A stretch of 64,000 bases of DNA, taken from positions 372,001 through 436,000 of the forward strand of contig NZ_CANMAH010000001.1 in the NCBI RefSeq assembly GCF_947495825.1, written 5' to 3'. Positions 43,669 to 52,964 of the stretch are shown piece after piece. Under the pieces are notes generated by a model, which was given only the letters and a program-made list of their open reading frames with translations, was not told where the DNA came from and did not search any database. A program made the translations under genes and the position numbers. This DNA is from an uncultured Psychrobacter sp. Its GTDB lineage: Bacteria > Pseudomonadota > Gammaproteobacteria > Pseudomonadales > Moraxellaceae. Every line of letters begins with the position of its first letter. The first letter of the stretch is position 1.

Positions 43669-44853
43669 ATGGCAACTGTAATTCAAACCTTGAAAGAAGA
43701 CTGGTCGCTCTCCGCGTCCGTTGCAGGATTTTTAGCTGTCCTTATCTCTTATGCTGGGCCTTTGATTATCTTTTTTCAGGCAGCGCAAGTCTCAGAAGCG
43801 ATGATGGCCTCTTGGATTTGGGGCGTCTCTATAGGTGCTGCCATATCTGGCATTTTCTTATCTATTAAATACAAAACCCCTATCATCACCGCATGGTCAG
43901 CCCCTGGTACAGCTCTACTAGTGACCGTGTTTCCAGAGATGAGTATTAATGAGGCGATATCTGCCTATATTATCTCAGCGATTGTGATATTTTTGGTTGG
44001 TGCCACCGGCTCATTTGACAAGATTCTACAATGGATTCCGAATGGCATCGCTGCTGGCATGATGGCTGGCATTTTGTTTCAATTTGGCTTAGAGTTATTT
44101 GTCGCTACCGATACTATGCCATTTATCGTCTTTAGCATGCTCGGTTGCTATCTGTTTGCCAAGCGCTTTTCACCGCGCTACACCATGATTTGGGTACTGC
44201 TTTGCGGTGTTATTTTGAGCGTCATATTCGGCAAAATGAACCCTGTCGATATGAATTTAGTCATCACCATACCTACGCTTATTTGGCCTGAATGGTCATG
44301 GAATGCTACCTTTAACCTCGCTATTCCTCTTATCCTTGTCAGTTTAACTGGACAATTTTTGCCCGGTATGGCCATCTTAAATCTTAGCGGCTATGACACG
44401 CCAGCCAAGCCCATTGTCAGTATCGCAAGCCTCGCCTCATTAGCGGTCGCATGTGTTGGCGGCATCACTATTGTGCTAGCAGCCATCACCGCTGCCTTAT
44501 GTACGGGTAAAGATGCGCACGAGCTAAAGGAAAAACGCTATATCGCAGGCGTGGCAAATGGTATTTTTTATCTCTTAGGCGGCCTATTTGCTGGTAGTAT
44601 TGTGATGGTGTTTAGCTTATTGCCAAAAGAATTGGTCGCCGCCTTAGCAGGCCTTGCCCTTATCGGCGCTATCTCTGCCAACATTACTATGGCCATGAAA
44701 GATGACGAACAAAAGGATGCCGCTTTAATTACTTTTTTGGCGACGGCATCTGGTATGAGCTTTTTAGGTCTTAGTTCTGTATTCTGGGGTATTGTGATTG
44801 GCATGATTGCTCATTATATTTTGAACAAAAAACATTTATTATCGTTTGCTTAA
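43669..44853 (+). CDS. benE: Benzoate transporter, BenE family
   Basis: 394 aa with about 11-12 membrane segments. BenE features: FFQAAQVSEAMMASWIWGVSIGAAISG, YKTPIITAWSAPGTALL, NGIAAGMMAGILFQFG and TAALCTGKDAHE. ATG 43669 has AAGGAAG about 5 nt upstream; the TTG at 43621 is rejected. It would take up benzoate with protons alongside the BenK-like MFS at 50522. Confidence 0.92.
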   Translation: MATVIQTLKEDWSLSASVAGFLAVLISYAGPLIIFFQAAQVSEAMMASWIWGVSIGAAISGIFLSIKYKTPIITAWSAPGTALLVTVFPEMSINEAISAYIISAIVIFLVGATGSFDKILQWIPNGIAAGMMAGILFQFGLELFVATDTMPFIVFSMLGCYLFAKRFSPRYTMIWVLLCGVILSVIFGKMNPVDMNLVITIPTLIWPEWSWNATFNLAIPLILVSLTGQFLPGMAILNLSGYDTPAKPIVSIASLASLAVACVGGITIVLAAITAALCTGKDAHELKEKRYIAGVANGIFYLLGGLFAGSIVMVFSLLPKELVAALAGLALIGAISANITMAMKDDEQKDAALITFLATASGMSFLGLSSVFWGIVIGMIAHYILNKKHLLSFA

Positions 44854-45001
44854 TAAGCCTGATTGTAAATCTTTATGGTTCAGAGCAGTTACCAACAAAC
44901 AATATGAACGATTACGATTTCTAAAGCATTTTAATTGTCAAACCACTAATAAATATCACAACAGAAACGATCTTTAATATTACTTTTCATAGGATATGAA
45001 T

Positions 45002-45718
45002 ATGATTAATAAAGCGGAAAAAAGTATCACTGACGTACTTAGCCAAATAAAGGACGGCGCTACCATCATGATTGGCGGTTTTGGTACCGCAGGTCAGCCA
45101 GCTGAGCTCATCGATGGACTGATTAATTTGGGCGTAAAGGACTTGGTCATCATTAATAATAATGCCGGTAACGGCGACCATGGCCTAGCCAAGCTCCTAA
45201 AAACAGGCGCTGTACGTAAAATCATCTGCTCTTTCCCGCGTCAATCAGACTCTTGGGTATTTGATGAGCTTTATCGTGCTGGCAAGATTGAACTGGAGCT
45301 AGTACCACAAGGAAACTTGGCTTGCCGTATTCAAGCTGCGGGTATGGGACTCGGTGCAGTATATACGCCCACGGGCTTTGGCACTTTGCTTGCTGAAGGT
45401 AAAGAGACTCGTCATATCGATGGCAAAGACTATGTCTTAGAATATCCGATCAAGGCGGATTTTGCCTTAATCAAAGCATCTAAAGGTGATCGCTGGGGCA
45501 ATTTGGTCTACCGCAAGTCTGCACGTAACTTTGGTCCAATTATGGCAATGGCAGCTGATGTGACGATTGCTCAAGTTTCTGAGATAGTAGATCTTGGTGA
45601 GCTTGATCCTGAACACATCGTTACACCGGGTATCTTTGTGCAGCATGTGGTGCAAATCCAGCCTGCTAGTACTGAACCTGCTAGTGATGAATCTACCAGT
45701 ACCGCAGCCACTGCTTAA
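45002..45718 (+). CDS. catI: 3-oxoadipate CoA-transferase, subunit A
   Basis: 238 aa. Family blocks: GATIMIGGFGTAGQPAELIDGL, IINNNAGNGDHGLAKLL and GTLLAEGKETRHIDGKDYVLE in two parts. With subunit B it moves CoA from succinyl-CoA to 3-oxoadipate. The C-terminal ~20 residues (Ser/Thr/Ala/Pro/Glu-rich, starting QPASTEPAS) extend beyond the usual end and are encoded by small sequence repeats. ATG 45002 is better spaced from AGGAT than the ATG at 44996. Named catI for context; pcaI is equivalent. Confidence 0.9.
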   Translation: MINKAEKSITDVLSQIKDGATIMIGGFGTAGQPAELIDGLINLGVKDLVIINNNAGNGDHGLAKLLKTGAVRKIICSFPRQSDSWVFDELYRAGKIELELVPQGNLACRIQAAGMGLGAVYTPTGFGTLLAEGKETRHIDGKDYVLEYPIKADFALIKASKGDRWGNLVYRKSARNFGPIMAMAADVTIAQVSEIVDLGELDPEHIVTPGIFVQHVVQIQPASTEPASDESTSTAATA

Positions 45719-45744
45719 TATTGCCAATTATAAGGAGCGTCATT

Positions 45745-46404
45745 ATGAGCCATACTTCCTACACCGCTTTAACCCGTGACCAAATCGCCGAGCGCGCCGC
45801 ACAAGATATCCCAGATGGTGCTTATGTCAATCTGGGCATCGGACTACCGACCAAAATCGCCCAATACTTACCGGATGATAAAGAAGTATTTTTGCATTCA
45901 GAAAACGGCTTGCTCGCTTTTGGACCGCCACCGGCTAAAGGCGAAGAGGATCCCGAGCTGATTAATGCTGGCAAAGAGTACGTCACCATGCTCGATGGCG
46001 GTAGCTTCTTTCACCATGGCGACTCTTTTGCCATGATGCGCGGTGGTCATATCGACATTTGCGCCTTGGGTGCGTTTCAGGTGGCAGCCAATGGCGACTT
46101 GGCCAACTGGAGTACTGGTGCAGAAGATGCAATACCTGCTGTCGGCGGCGCGATGGACTTAGCCGTCGGTGCCAAAAAGGTATTTGTTATGACCAATCAT
46201 ACGACCAAGACGGGCGACCCTAAAATCGTCAGCAAGCTTACCTACCCTGTAACTGGCAAAAATTGCGTTGATCGTATCTATACTGACTTATGTGTCATTG
46301 ATGTCACCGATAAAGGCTTAGCAGTCACTGAAATGGTCGATGGCATGAGCTTTACTGACTTGCAAGCATTAACTGGCGCGCCACTCATCAACGCCACTAA
46401 ATAA
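45745..46404 (+). CDS. catJ: 3-oxoadipate CoA-transferase, subunit B
   Basis: 219 aa. Contains GAYVNLGIGLPTKIAQYL and the catalytic Glu in LHSENGLLAFG, followed by MLDGGSFFHHGDSFAMMRGGH. ATG 45745 has AAGGAG 7 nt upstream; the upstream in-frame ATG at 45721 is rejected. It lies 26 bp after subunit A. Confidence 0.93.
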   Translation: MSHTSYTALTRDQIAERAAQDIPDGAYVNLGIGLPTKIAQYLPDDKEVFLHSENGLLAFGPPPAKGEEDPELINAGKEYVTMLDGGSFFHHGDSFAMMRGGHIDICALGAFQVAANGDLANWSTGAEDAIPAVGGAMDLAVGAKKVFVMTNHTTKTGDPKIVSKLTYPVTGKNCVDRIYTDLCVIDVTDKGLAVTEMVDGMSFTDLQALTGAPLINATK

Positions 46405-46486
46405 AAACGGTTCTTAATTAAAGTCTAGGGTCATCAAAGCTCAGAGTAATTAAAATTTAAAATAATTAAAAATTAGGACAATCGTC

Positions 46487-47719
46487 ATGACTGATTCAAT
46501 CACTCGTTCAAATGATGCTTATATTATCGATGCCATTCGCACCCCTTTTGGGCGTTATGGCGGCGGTCTCGCACCAGTACGTACAGACGACTTAGGCGCT
46601 ATCCCTATTAAGGCGCTAATCGAACGCAATCCCAACGTTGATTGGGTACAAGTAGATGACGTCATCTACGGCTGTGCCAACCAAAGCGGCGAAGACAATC
46701 GCAACGTTGGACGTATGTCGTCATTGCTAGCCGGCCTACCTTATCAAGTGCCTGCGACCACGGTTAACCGCTTGTGCGGCTCGTCAATGGATGCGTTAGC
46801 GATAGCGGCGCGTGCGATTAAAGCTGGTGAAGCCAATTTAATTATCGCAGGTGGTGTTGAGAGCATGAGCCGTGCGCCATTTGTCATGGGCAAGTCAGAT
46901 CAAACATTTGGACGTAGTCAAAAGCTCGAAGATACTACCATGGGCTGGCGCTTTGTTAATCCAAAGCTTGAAGAGCTGTATGGCACAGAGACCATGCCAC
47001 AAACCGCTGAAAATGTCGCAGAGCAATTCGATGTCAACCGTGCTGATCAAGATGAATTTGCGCTACGTAGCCAACAACGTACCGCAGCGGCGCAAGCATC
47101 AGGGTTTTTTAAAGATGAGATTACCCCTGTCGTCATCCCGCAGCGTAAAGGCGAGCCTGTCACTGTCGACACCGATGAGCATCCTCGTGCTGATACCACG
47201 CTTGAGAAGTTGACCAAACTGCGTCCTATCGTCACCGCAGATGGTACGGTGACGGCTGGTAACGCCTCTGGGATCAATGATGGTGCAGCAGCCTTCCTAG
47301 TAGCGTCAGAGCAAGCGGTGAAAGAGTTCAATCTAAAGCCGCGTGCGCGTATTGTAGCCTCAACTACGGTAGGCGTTGAGCCGCGGATTATGGGGTTTGC
47401 CCCAGCACCCGCAATAAAAAAACTGCTGAAGCAAACCGGACTGTCTCTCGATGAGATGGATGTCATTGAATTAAACGAAGCCTTTGCCGCGCAAGCTCTA
47501 GCTTGTACGCGTGACTTAGGATTGGCTGATGATAGCGAGCGCGTCAACCCTAATGGCGGTGCGATTGCCCTTGGTCATCCACTCGGTGCCTCTGGTGCAC
47601 GATTAATTTTAACAGCGCTTAATCAACTAGAAAAAACTGATAAGCGTTATGCGATCTGCTCAATGTGTATCGGCGTTGGACAAGGTATCGCGATGATTAT
47701 TGAGCGGGTTGAGAGTTGA
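46487..47719 (+). CDS. catF: 3-oxoadipyl-CoA thiolase
   Basis: 410 aa. Thiolase active residues: Cys97 in VNRLCGSSMDA, His in AIALGHPLGASGARL (about residue 363) and the second Cys in CSMCIGVGQG. FGRYGGGLAPVRTDDLGA and DVIYGCANQSGEDNRNVGRMS are characteristic of PcaF/CatF rather than of acetoacetyl-CoA thiolases. It cleaves 3-oxoadipyl-CoA into succinyl-CoA and acetyl-CoA, the end of the pathway. Confidence 0.94.
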   Translation: MTDSITRSNDAYIIDAIRTPFGRYGGGLAPVRTDDLGAIPIKALIERNPNVDWVQVDDVIYGCANQSGEDNRNVGRMSSLLAGLPYQVPATTVNRLCGSSMDALAIAARAIKAGEANLIIAGGVESMSRAPFVMGKSDQTFGRSQKLEDTTMGWRFVNPKLEELYGTETMPQTAENVAEQFDVNRADQDEFALRSQQRTAAAQASGFFKDEITPVVIPQRKGEPVTVDTDEHPRADTTLEKLTKLRPIVTADGTVTAGNASGINDGAAAFLVASEQAVKEFNLKPRARIVASTTVGVEPRIMGFAPAPAIKKLLKQTGLSLDEMDVIELNEAFAAQALACTRDLGLADDSERVNPNGGAIALGHPLGASGARLILTALNQLEKTDKRYAICSMCIGVGQGIAMIIERVES

Positions 47720-47821
47720 GCATGTTGAGAATCGATTGATAGCTCAAAACATAGATGCACTCATTGATAGGCAAAAACCAATACCTTACTCACATGACAA
47801 TCACAAACAAGGACGTTCATC

Positions 47822-48604
47822 ATGCCTGAATTTGAAAATAAAGACGTAACGCTAAACTACGCAACCTTTGGTGATAGCAGCAACCCTGCTCTACTATTCT
47901 CCAACTCTTTGGGTACCAGCTATCATATGTGGCAGCCGCAAATCGATGTCTTGCAAACCGATTACTTTATTATCTGCTACGACACCCGTGGTCATGGTAA
48001 ATCCTCCGCACCAACAAGTCCTTATCGTTTGGATCAGCTTGGGCAAGACGTCATTGACCTGCTTGATCATCTAAGTATCGATAAAGCGTTTTTTTGTGGG
48101 ATATCGATGGGCGGTATGACGGGTCAATGGCTAGCTATCAATTACCCCGACCGCTTCCATCACTTAATGCTATGCAATACCGCAGCAAAGATTGGTAATG
48201 AGGCGGCATGGAGAGATCGCGCGCAATTGGTACGTGAGCAGGGTCTAGACCCTATCGCGGCTACCGCTGCTCCGCGTTGGTTCACAGCGGATTTTATCGA
48301 TGATTATCCTGATATAGTCGCAGCATTGTCTAGCGCGCTCGCGGCTGGCAGTAGCGAAGGTTATGCCAGCTGCTGTGAGGCATTGGCTACTGCTGACACT
48401 CGCGAGCAACTAAAAGATATTCGCGTGCCTATCACCGTGGTGGCAGGTACCGAGGATCCAGTGACGACGGTTGCCGATGGTCAATATATGGTCGATCATA
48501 TCCCTAATGCTACGCTTGCGACTATCGATGCCTCGCATATCTCTAATATTGAACAGCCGGACGCCTTTAATCAGCTAGTAAGGCAGTATTTGTATGATAA
48601 GTAA
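47822..48604 (+). CDS. catD: 3-oxoadipate enol-lactonase
   Basis: 260 aa alpha/beta hydrolase. The nucleophile elbow is GISMGGM with Ser95; the oxyanion block is SNSLGTSYHMWQPQ; the acid and His are in AGTEDPVTT and DASHISNIEQP. It opens the enol-lactone from CatC to 3-oxoadipate. AAGGACG precedes the ATG. Completes the 3-oxoadipate pathway in this island (pcaD is equivalent). Confidence 0.93.
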   Translation: MPEFENKDVTLNYATFGDSSNPALLFSNSLGTSYHMWQPQIDVLQTDYFIICYDTRGHGKSSAPTSPYRLDQLGQDVIDLLDHLSIDKAFFCGISMGGMTGQWLAINYPDRFHHLMLCNTAAKIGNEAAWRDRAQLVREQGLDPIAATAAPRWFTADFIDDYPDIVAALSSALAAGSSEGYASCCEALATADTREQLKDIRVPITVVAGTEDPVTTVADGQYMVDHIPNATLATIDASHISNIEQPDAFNQLVRQYLYDK

Positions 48605-48733
48605 CTCTATTGCTCATTAAAACTCTCTATAAAACGTGAGATGTGAGAATAGAATAGAAAAGTAATTACAAGGAAGACACATCAATCAATCAACCAAGCA
48701 TCCACCAAGGAATTACCAATCAAGGAAGAGACT

Positions 48734-50029
48734 ATGAAACAAGCATTATTATCATTGGCCGTCGGTATTGTAGCCTGTAGTACCTTTAGCGCTCATGCCA
48801 ACATCAATATCGATAAAGAAGTCAAAAGTGTTGAAAACAAAGTGATTGAATGGCGTCGAGATATTCACAAGCATCCTGAGCTGGGCAATAGAGAAACTCG
48901 TACTGCCGCAATAGTAGCCAAGCATCTAAAATCACTAGGTATGCAGGTCGAAACTGATATCGCACATACAGGTGTCGTTGGTTTTTTGAAGGGTGCAAAA
49001 CCTGGCCCTACAGTCATGCTACGCGCAGATATGGATGCCCTACCCGTCACCGAAAAGGTGGATGTACCATTTAAATCAACCATTGTCACTAAATATATGG
49101 GCGAAGAAGTTGGCGTCATGCATGCCTGCGGTCACGATACCCACGTTGCTATGCTAATGGGCACGGCTGAAGTACTAGCTGCGGTTAAAAATGAATTGCA
49201 CGGCAATATTATGTTTGTGTTTCAGCCTGCTGAAGAAGGTGCCCCTAAAGGTGAAGAAGGCGGTGCTGAGCTTATGTTAAAAGAGGGCATTTTTAAAAAG
49301 TATAAGCCTGAGGTAGCGTTTGGGTTACACATTACATCGAGTTTAAATAGTGGAAAAATTGGTTACCGAAGTGGCCCTGTTATGGCTAGTGCTGATAGCT
49401 TCGATATAACAGTAAATGGCAAGCAAACACATGGTTCAGCACCTTGGAACGGGGTCGATCCGATTGCGACTGCAGCGCAAATCGTAACCGGAGTGAATCA
49501 TATAGTGAGTCGTCAGATTGATATTACTAAAGAGCCTGCCATTGTCTCCTTTGGCAAAATAGACGGCGGTGTACGCAATAATATTATTCCAGATAATGTC
49601 AATATGATTGGCACTATTCGTAACTTTGACATGGATAATCGCGAGCAGATTTTTAGTAATATAGAAACGACAGCAACACATATAGCCATGGCATCGGGCG
49701 CCAAAGCTGACGTCAAAATCAATAAAGGCTATCCGGCCACGATTAACAACCCAGATCTTACCACGCAAATGTTACCGACGCTTAAAAACGTAGCAGGTAC
49801 AGACAATGTACTAGAGATACCTAAAATAACAGCATCCGAGGATTTCTCATTCTATGCCCAAGAAGTACCTGGTTTATTCTTCTTTTTAGGTGGGACACCA
49901 GCAGACCAAGACCCTGCTAAAGCCCCCTATAACCATTCCCCATATTTTTACGTAGACGAGTCATCATTTAAAGTAGGTACAAAAGCGCTGAGCCAGCTGG
50001 CTATAGACTATTTAGCGATGAAAAAATAA
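48734..50029 (+). CDS. Exported M20D amidohydrolase; possible hippurate hydrolase
   Basis: 431 aa. The N-terminus (MKQALLSLAVGIVACSTFSA) is a signal peptide; cleavage after AHA at residue 22 fits signal peptidase I, while IVAC at residues 12-15 also matches a lipobox. The mature chain is M20D: WRRDIHKHPELGNRE, LRADMDALPV, HACGHDTHVAMLMG, FVFQPAEEG, NGKQTHGSAPWNGVDPI and ASEDFSFYAQEVPG. Relatives hydrolyse hippurate, N-acyl amino acids or IAA conjugates. Its place between catD and the benK-like gene suggests release of benzoate from N-benzoyl amino acids. Export is less usual for HipO. A terminator follows. Confidence 0.78.
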   Translation: MKQALLSLAVGIVACSTFSAHANINIDKEVKSVENKVIEWRRDIHKHPELGNRETRTAAIVAKHLKSLGMQVETDIAHTGVVGFLKGAKPGPTVMLRADMDALPVTEKVDVPFKSTIVTKYMGEEVGVMHACGHDTHVAMLMGTAEVLAAVKNELHGNIMFVFQPAEEGAPKGEEGGAELMLKEGIFKKYKPEVAFGLHITSSLNSGKIGYRSGPVMASADSFDITVNGKQTHGSAPWNGVDPIATAAQIVTGVNHIVSRQIDITKEPAIVSFGKIDGGVRNNIIPDNVNMIGTIRNFDMDNREQIFSNIETTATHIAMASGAKADVKINKGYPATINNPDLTTQMLPTLKNVAGTDNVLEIPKITASEDFSFYAQEVPGLFFFLGGTPADQDPAKAPYNHSPYFYVDESSFKVGTKALSQLAIDYLAMKK

Positions 50030-50191
50030 CTCTATAGTCAATTGGCTATAAAAACGATAAAGTGAGACTGGGATAAATGGATTTTTTGAATCAAGACTTA
50101 AATCCGCCCTTAAAGACAGGCACTTAAAAATAAAATCTTATCTATTTTGGCTATTAACTTATATTTAATAACAGACAAATTTTAATACAAT

Positions 50192-50233
50192 CAAAACAGC
50201 TCATATATTTAAAAGATATATGAGCTGTTTTTT
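50192..50233 (+). terminator. Rho-independent terminator at the end of the cat-ben series
   Basis: A 16-bp perfect stem, AAAACAGCTCATATAT (50192-50207) with ATATATGAGCTGTTTT (50215-50230), followed by more T residues. It closes the transcript after the amidohydrolase gene, so the MFS gene needs its own promoter. Confidence 0.9.
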
Positions 50234-50416
50234 TGTCTATCTTTTAAGAAATACCATCTATTACTAATAAAAACATAACTTTCTACAAAAAAATAAATGT
50301 TGCGAATATTCATAGCCTTACAAGTTGTTTAGCTGTTTTTTATCAAATCCTTACTGATTTTATTTAAATCAGCAAGACGCACTAATGCTTTCACACACCC
50401 TATAAAAACAAAACCC

Positions 50417-50431
50417 ATACTTTATAGGTAT
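50417..50431 (+). promoter_or_regulatory. CatM/BenM-type operator upstream of the benK-like gene
   Basis: ATAC-TTTATAG-GTAT, a perfect ATAC-N7-GTAT match, 90 bp before the ATG of the MFS transporter. It is the second such site found in the window and links the transporter to the same regulator as catB. Confidence 0.8.
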
Positions 50432-50521
50432 ATTTTTATACTTAGATAGTTTTTGACTTACTCATCAGAAAACCATAACTTGTTAAATACTTATAAGGAT
50501 ATTACCCATGGAGAAACACGA

Positions 50522-51886
50522 ATGGAATCACCCACCTTAAATATCAATAAAGTTATTGATGAAGCCAAGTTTGCGCCCTTTCATTGGAAAGTGCTGTTTT
50601 GGTGTCTACTGATTATCATTTTTGATGGTTATGATCTTATCATCTATGGCGTCGCCCTACCGCTACTTATGGAAGAGTGGTCACTGACTTCAGTACAAGC
50701 AGGCTTTCTTGCCAGTGCTGCCCTATTTGGTATGATGTTCGGTGCCATGATTTTTGGTACATTATCTGACAAAATCGGCCGCAAAAAGACCATCATGATC
50801 TGCGTCGCCTTATTCAGCAGCTTTACCTTTTTTGGTGCCTTTGCCAATGGTCCGATGCAGTTTGCGGTTTTACGCTTCATCGCTGGTCTTGGTATCGGCG
50901 GCGTGATGCCCATCTGTGTAGCGCTAACCTCCGAATATGCGCCAAAACGTATTCGTAGCACTCTAGTTGCCATTATGTTTAGTGGTTACGCAATAGGTGG
51001 TATGGCGTCAGCACTATTAGGTTCGTTTTTGGTGGTAGATTTTGGCTGGGAGATTATGTTTTATATCGCAGGCATTCCTACCTTGCTATTACCTATCATT
51101 TGGAAAATGCTGCCTGAGTCTTTGATGTATTTGGTCAAAGAAAAACGTGAAAGTGAAGCCAAAGTCATCGTCCAAAAGCTTGCTCCCAAAGAACACATCA
51201 CTGCCTCTACCACTTTATTATTAGATGAGCCAACCAAAGGCGATGACGCTCCTATCAAAGCGTTATTTTTAAAGAACCGCGGCTTTACTACTATGATGTT
51301 TTGGGTCGCCTTTTTTATGTGTTTATTAATGGTCTACGCTCTTGCCAGCTGGCTGCCAAAGCTTATGATTCAAGCAGGTTACTCGCTAGGCGCTAGTATG
51401 TTGTTCTTATTTGCGCTTAATATTGGCGGGATGATCGGTGCTATTGGTGGCGGTGTACTCGCTGATCGATTCCATCTAAAACCTGTATTGACGATTATGT
51501 TTGTCGCTGGTGCTGCTGCATTGATATTACTTGGCTACAACAGTCCTCAGATCGTACTATATACTCTTATCGCGATTGCAGGTGCTACCACCATTGGCTC
51601 ACAGATACTGCTCTATACCTTTGTCGCGCAGTATTATCCGACTGCTGTGCGTACCACTGCTATGGGCTGGGCATCGGGTATTGGACGTATCGGTGCTATC
51701 GTAGGTCCTATCTTGACTGGGGCGCTACTCACGCTTGAGCTTAGCCACCAGATGAACTTCTTGTTTATCGCCATACCAGGTATGATCGCTGCTCTTGCTA
51801 TCTTCTTAGTGAATCTAAGCGCTGCGGTTGATGGTAAAAAAAGTAATGTACCAGCAGTGGCTTTAGATACGCCAGTATCTACTTAA
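50522..51886 (+). CDS. benK: MFS aromatic-acid transporter, BenK-like
   Basis: 454 aa with 12 membrane segments, aromatic acid:H+ symporter family. FDGYDLIIYGVALPLLMEEW carries the Asp motif of helix 1, FGTLSDKIGRKKTIM is the loop 2-3 motif and RFIAGLGIGGVMPICVALTSEY is the helix 4-5 motif. ATG 50522 has GGAG 8 nt upstream; an in-frame TTG at 50453 is rejected. Own operator upstream and terminator downstream suggest a single-gene unit. Substrate (benzoate or muconate) is inferred from context. Confidence 0.88.
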   Translation: MESPTLNINKVIDEAKFAPFHWKVLFWCLLIIIFDGYDLIIYGVALPLLMEEWSLTSVQAGFLASAALFGMMFGAMIFGTLSDKIGRKKTIMICVALFSSFTFFGAFANGPMQFAVLRFIAGLGIGGVMPICVALTSEYAPKRIRSTLVAIMFSGYAIGGMASALLGSFLVVDFGWEIMFYIAGIPTLLLPIIWKMLPESLMYLVKEKRESEAKVIVQKLAPKEHITASTTLLLDEPTKGDDAPIKALFLKNRGFTTMMFWVAFFMCLLMVYALASWLPKLMIQAGYSLGASMLFLFALNIGGMIGAIGGGVLADRFHLKPVLTIMFVAGAAALILLGYNSPQIVLYTLIAIAGATTIGSQILLYTFVAQYYPTAVRTTAMGWASGIGRIGAIVGPILTGALLTLELSHQMNFLFIAIPGMIAALAIFLVNLSAAVDGKKSNVPAVALDTPVST

Positions 51887-51948
51887 TAGCAGTTATAATG
51901 GCTAATTGATGCCAGATTCTATACTTGTTGATTAATAGGTCGGTAAAC

Positions 51949-51985
51949 AAAAATAGCGCACTCATATTATGAGTGCGCTATTTTT
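51949..51985 (+). terminator. Rho-independent terminator after the benK-like gene
   Basis: AAAAATAGCGCACTCATA (51949-51966) and TATGAGTGCGCTATTTTT (51968-51985) form a long, almost uninterrupted perfect stem ending in a T run. Confidence 0.92.
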
Positions 51986-52111
51986 ATATATGCAACTTCA
52001 ATATCAGCAGCCTATTGTATAACTTATAAGTCATGTTACTATTTAGAGTATTATTCAGATGCCTTTTTAGATCTTTCCTTACGTTTACACACTAATTATC
52101 AAGGATGATAA

Positions 52112-52936
52112 ATGAATACTACCAATACAGACGCCCCTACTACTGACACCAGCGAACCATTAGTCATCAGAGAAGACAGTAAAGATGCAAGCGGCGTCGT
52201 CACTCTTACTTTAAACCGCCCCAAACAATTCAACGCGCTATCGGTCGATATGCTATCCGCCATGCAAGCAGAGCTTGATGACATCGCCCAAGATGGTAGT
52301 ATCCGCGTGGTCGTGATTGCGGCAAATGGCAAAGCATTTTGTGCAGGTCACAACCTAAAAGAGATGCGTGCAAACTCAGACGAAGCATTTCACAGCGCGT
52401 TATTTAAGCAGTGTAGTCAGATGATGCTGACCATCAATCAGATGCCGCAAGTCGTGATTGCCAAAGTGCAAGGCATCGCTACCGCCGCAGGCTGTCAATT
52501 GGTGGCTGCGTGCGACTTGGCGGTTGCTTCTGAGGATGCTAAGTTTGCGACTTCTGGGATAAATGTCGGACTGTTTTGTTCAACCCCTGCCGTTGCCGTC
52601 AGCCGTAACCTATCTCGCAAGCAAGCTTTTGAGATGTTGATTACGGGCGAGTTTATTGATGCAAATACGGCCCTGCAACAAGGGCTGATCAATCGCGCGG
52701 CCCCAGCAGATCAGTTAGAGGCAACGCTGCAATCTTTAATCGATGCTATTACTGCCAAATCCTCTGTCGCTGTCAGGACGGGCAAAGATATGTTCTATAG
52801 ACAGTTGGACATGGACTTAGCCGATGCTTATGAATATGCTGGCAACGTGATGACCTGTAATATGATGGCAGACGATGTGACAGAAGGCATTGACGCCTTT
52901 ATCGAAAAGCGCCATGCGGTATGGACGGGACGTTAA
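52112..52936 (+). CDS. Enoyl-CoA hydratase/isomerase family protein
   Basis: 274 aa crotonase-fold protein. LTLNRPKQFNALSVDML, the first oxyanion region AFCAGHNLKEM and the second QGIATAAGCQLVAACDLAVASEDAKF are visible, and GINVGLFCSTPAVAVSR is typical of the ECHDC3-like subgroup. The Glu residues of true hydratases at the second loop are not obvious (AAGCQLV), so catalysis may differ from classical hydration. It stands just after the benzoate island behind a terminator, so involvement in it is unproven. Confidence 0.78.
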   Translation: MNTTNTDAPTTDTSEPLVIREDSKDASGVVTLTLNRPKQFNALSVDMLSAMQAELDDIAQDGSIRVVVIAANGKAFCAGHNLKEMRANSDEAFHSALFKQCSQMMLTINQMPQVVIAKVQGIATAAGCQLVAACDLAVASEDAKFATSGINVGLFCSTPAVAVSRNLSRKQAFEMLITGEFIDANTALQQGLINRAAPADQLEATLQSLIDAITAKSSVAVRTGKDMFYRQLDMDLADAYEYAGNVMTCNMMADDVTEGIDAFIEKRHAVWTGR

Positions 52937-52964
52937 TCGCTTTATTAGCGTTTATTTGACCTTA

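Larger units (their letters stand above)
50030..50521. other. 492-bp spacer before the benK-like gene
   Basis: No gene. It contains the terminator at 50192-50233 and the BenM/CatM-type operator at 50417-50431. The remainder is AT-rich and unremarkable. Confidence 0.6.

Noticed and set aside
46872..47547. Long ORFs overlapping catF in other frames (113 and 166 codons)
   Set aside because: Shadow frames inside a clear thiolase gene, with no recognisable domain and no independent ribosome site.
50453..50521. Upstream TTG start for the benK-like gene
   Set aside because: No ribosome site at the TTG; GGAG lies 8 nt before ATG 50522, and the protein then begins at the usual family position.
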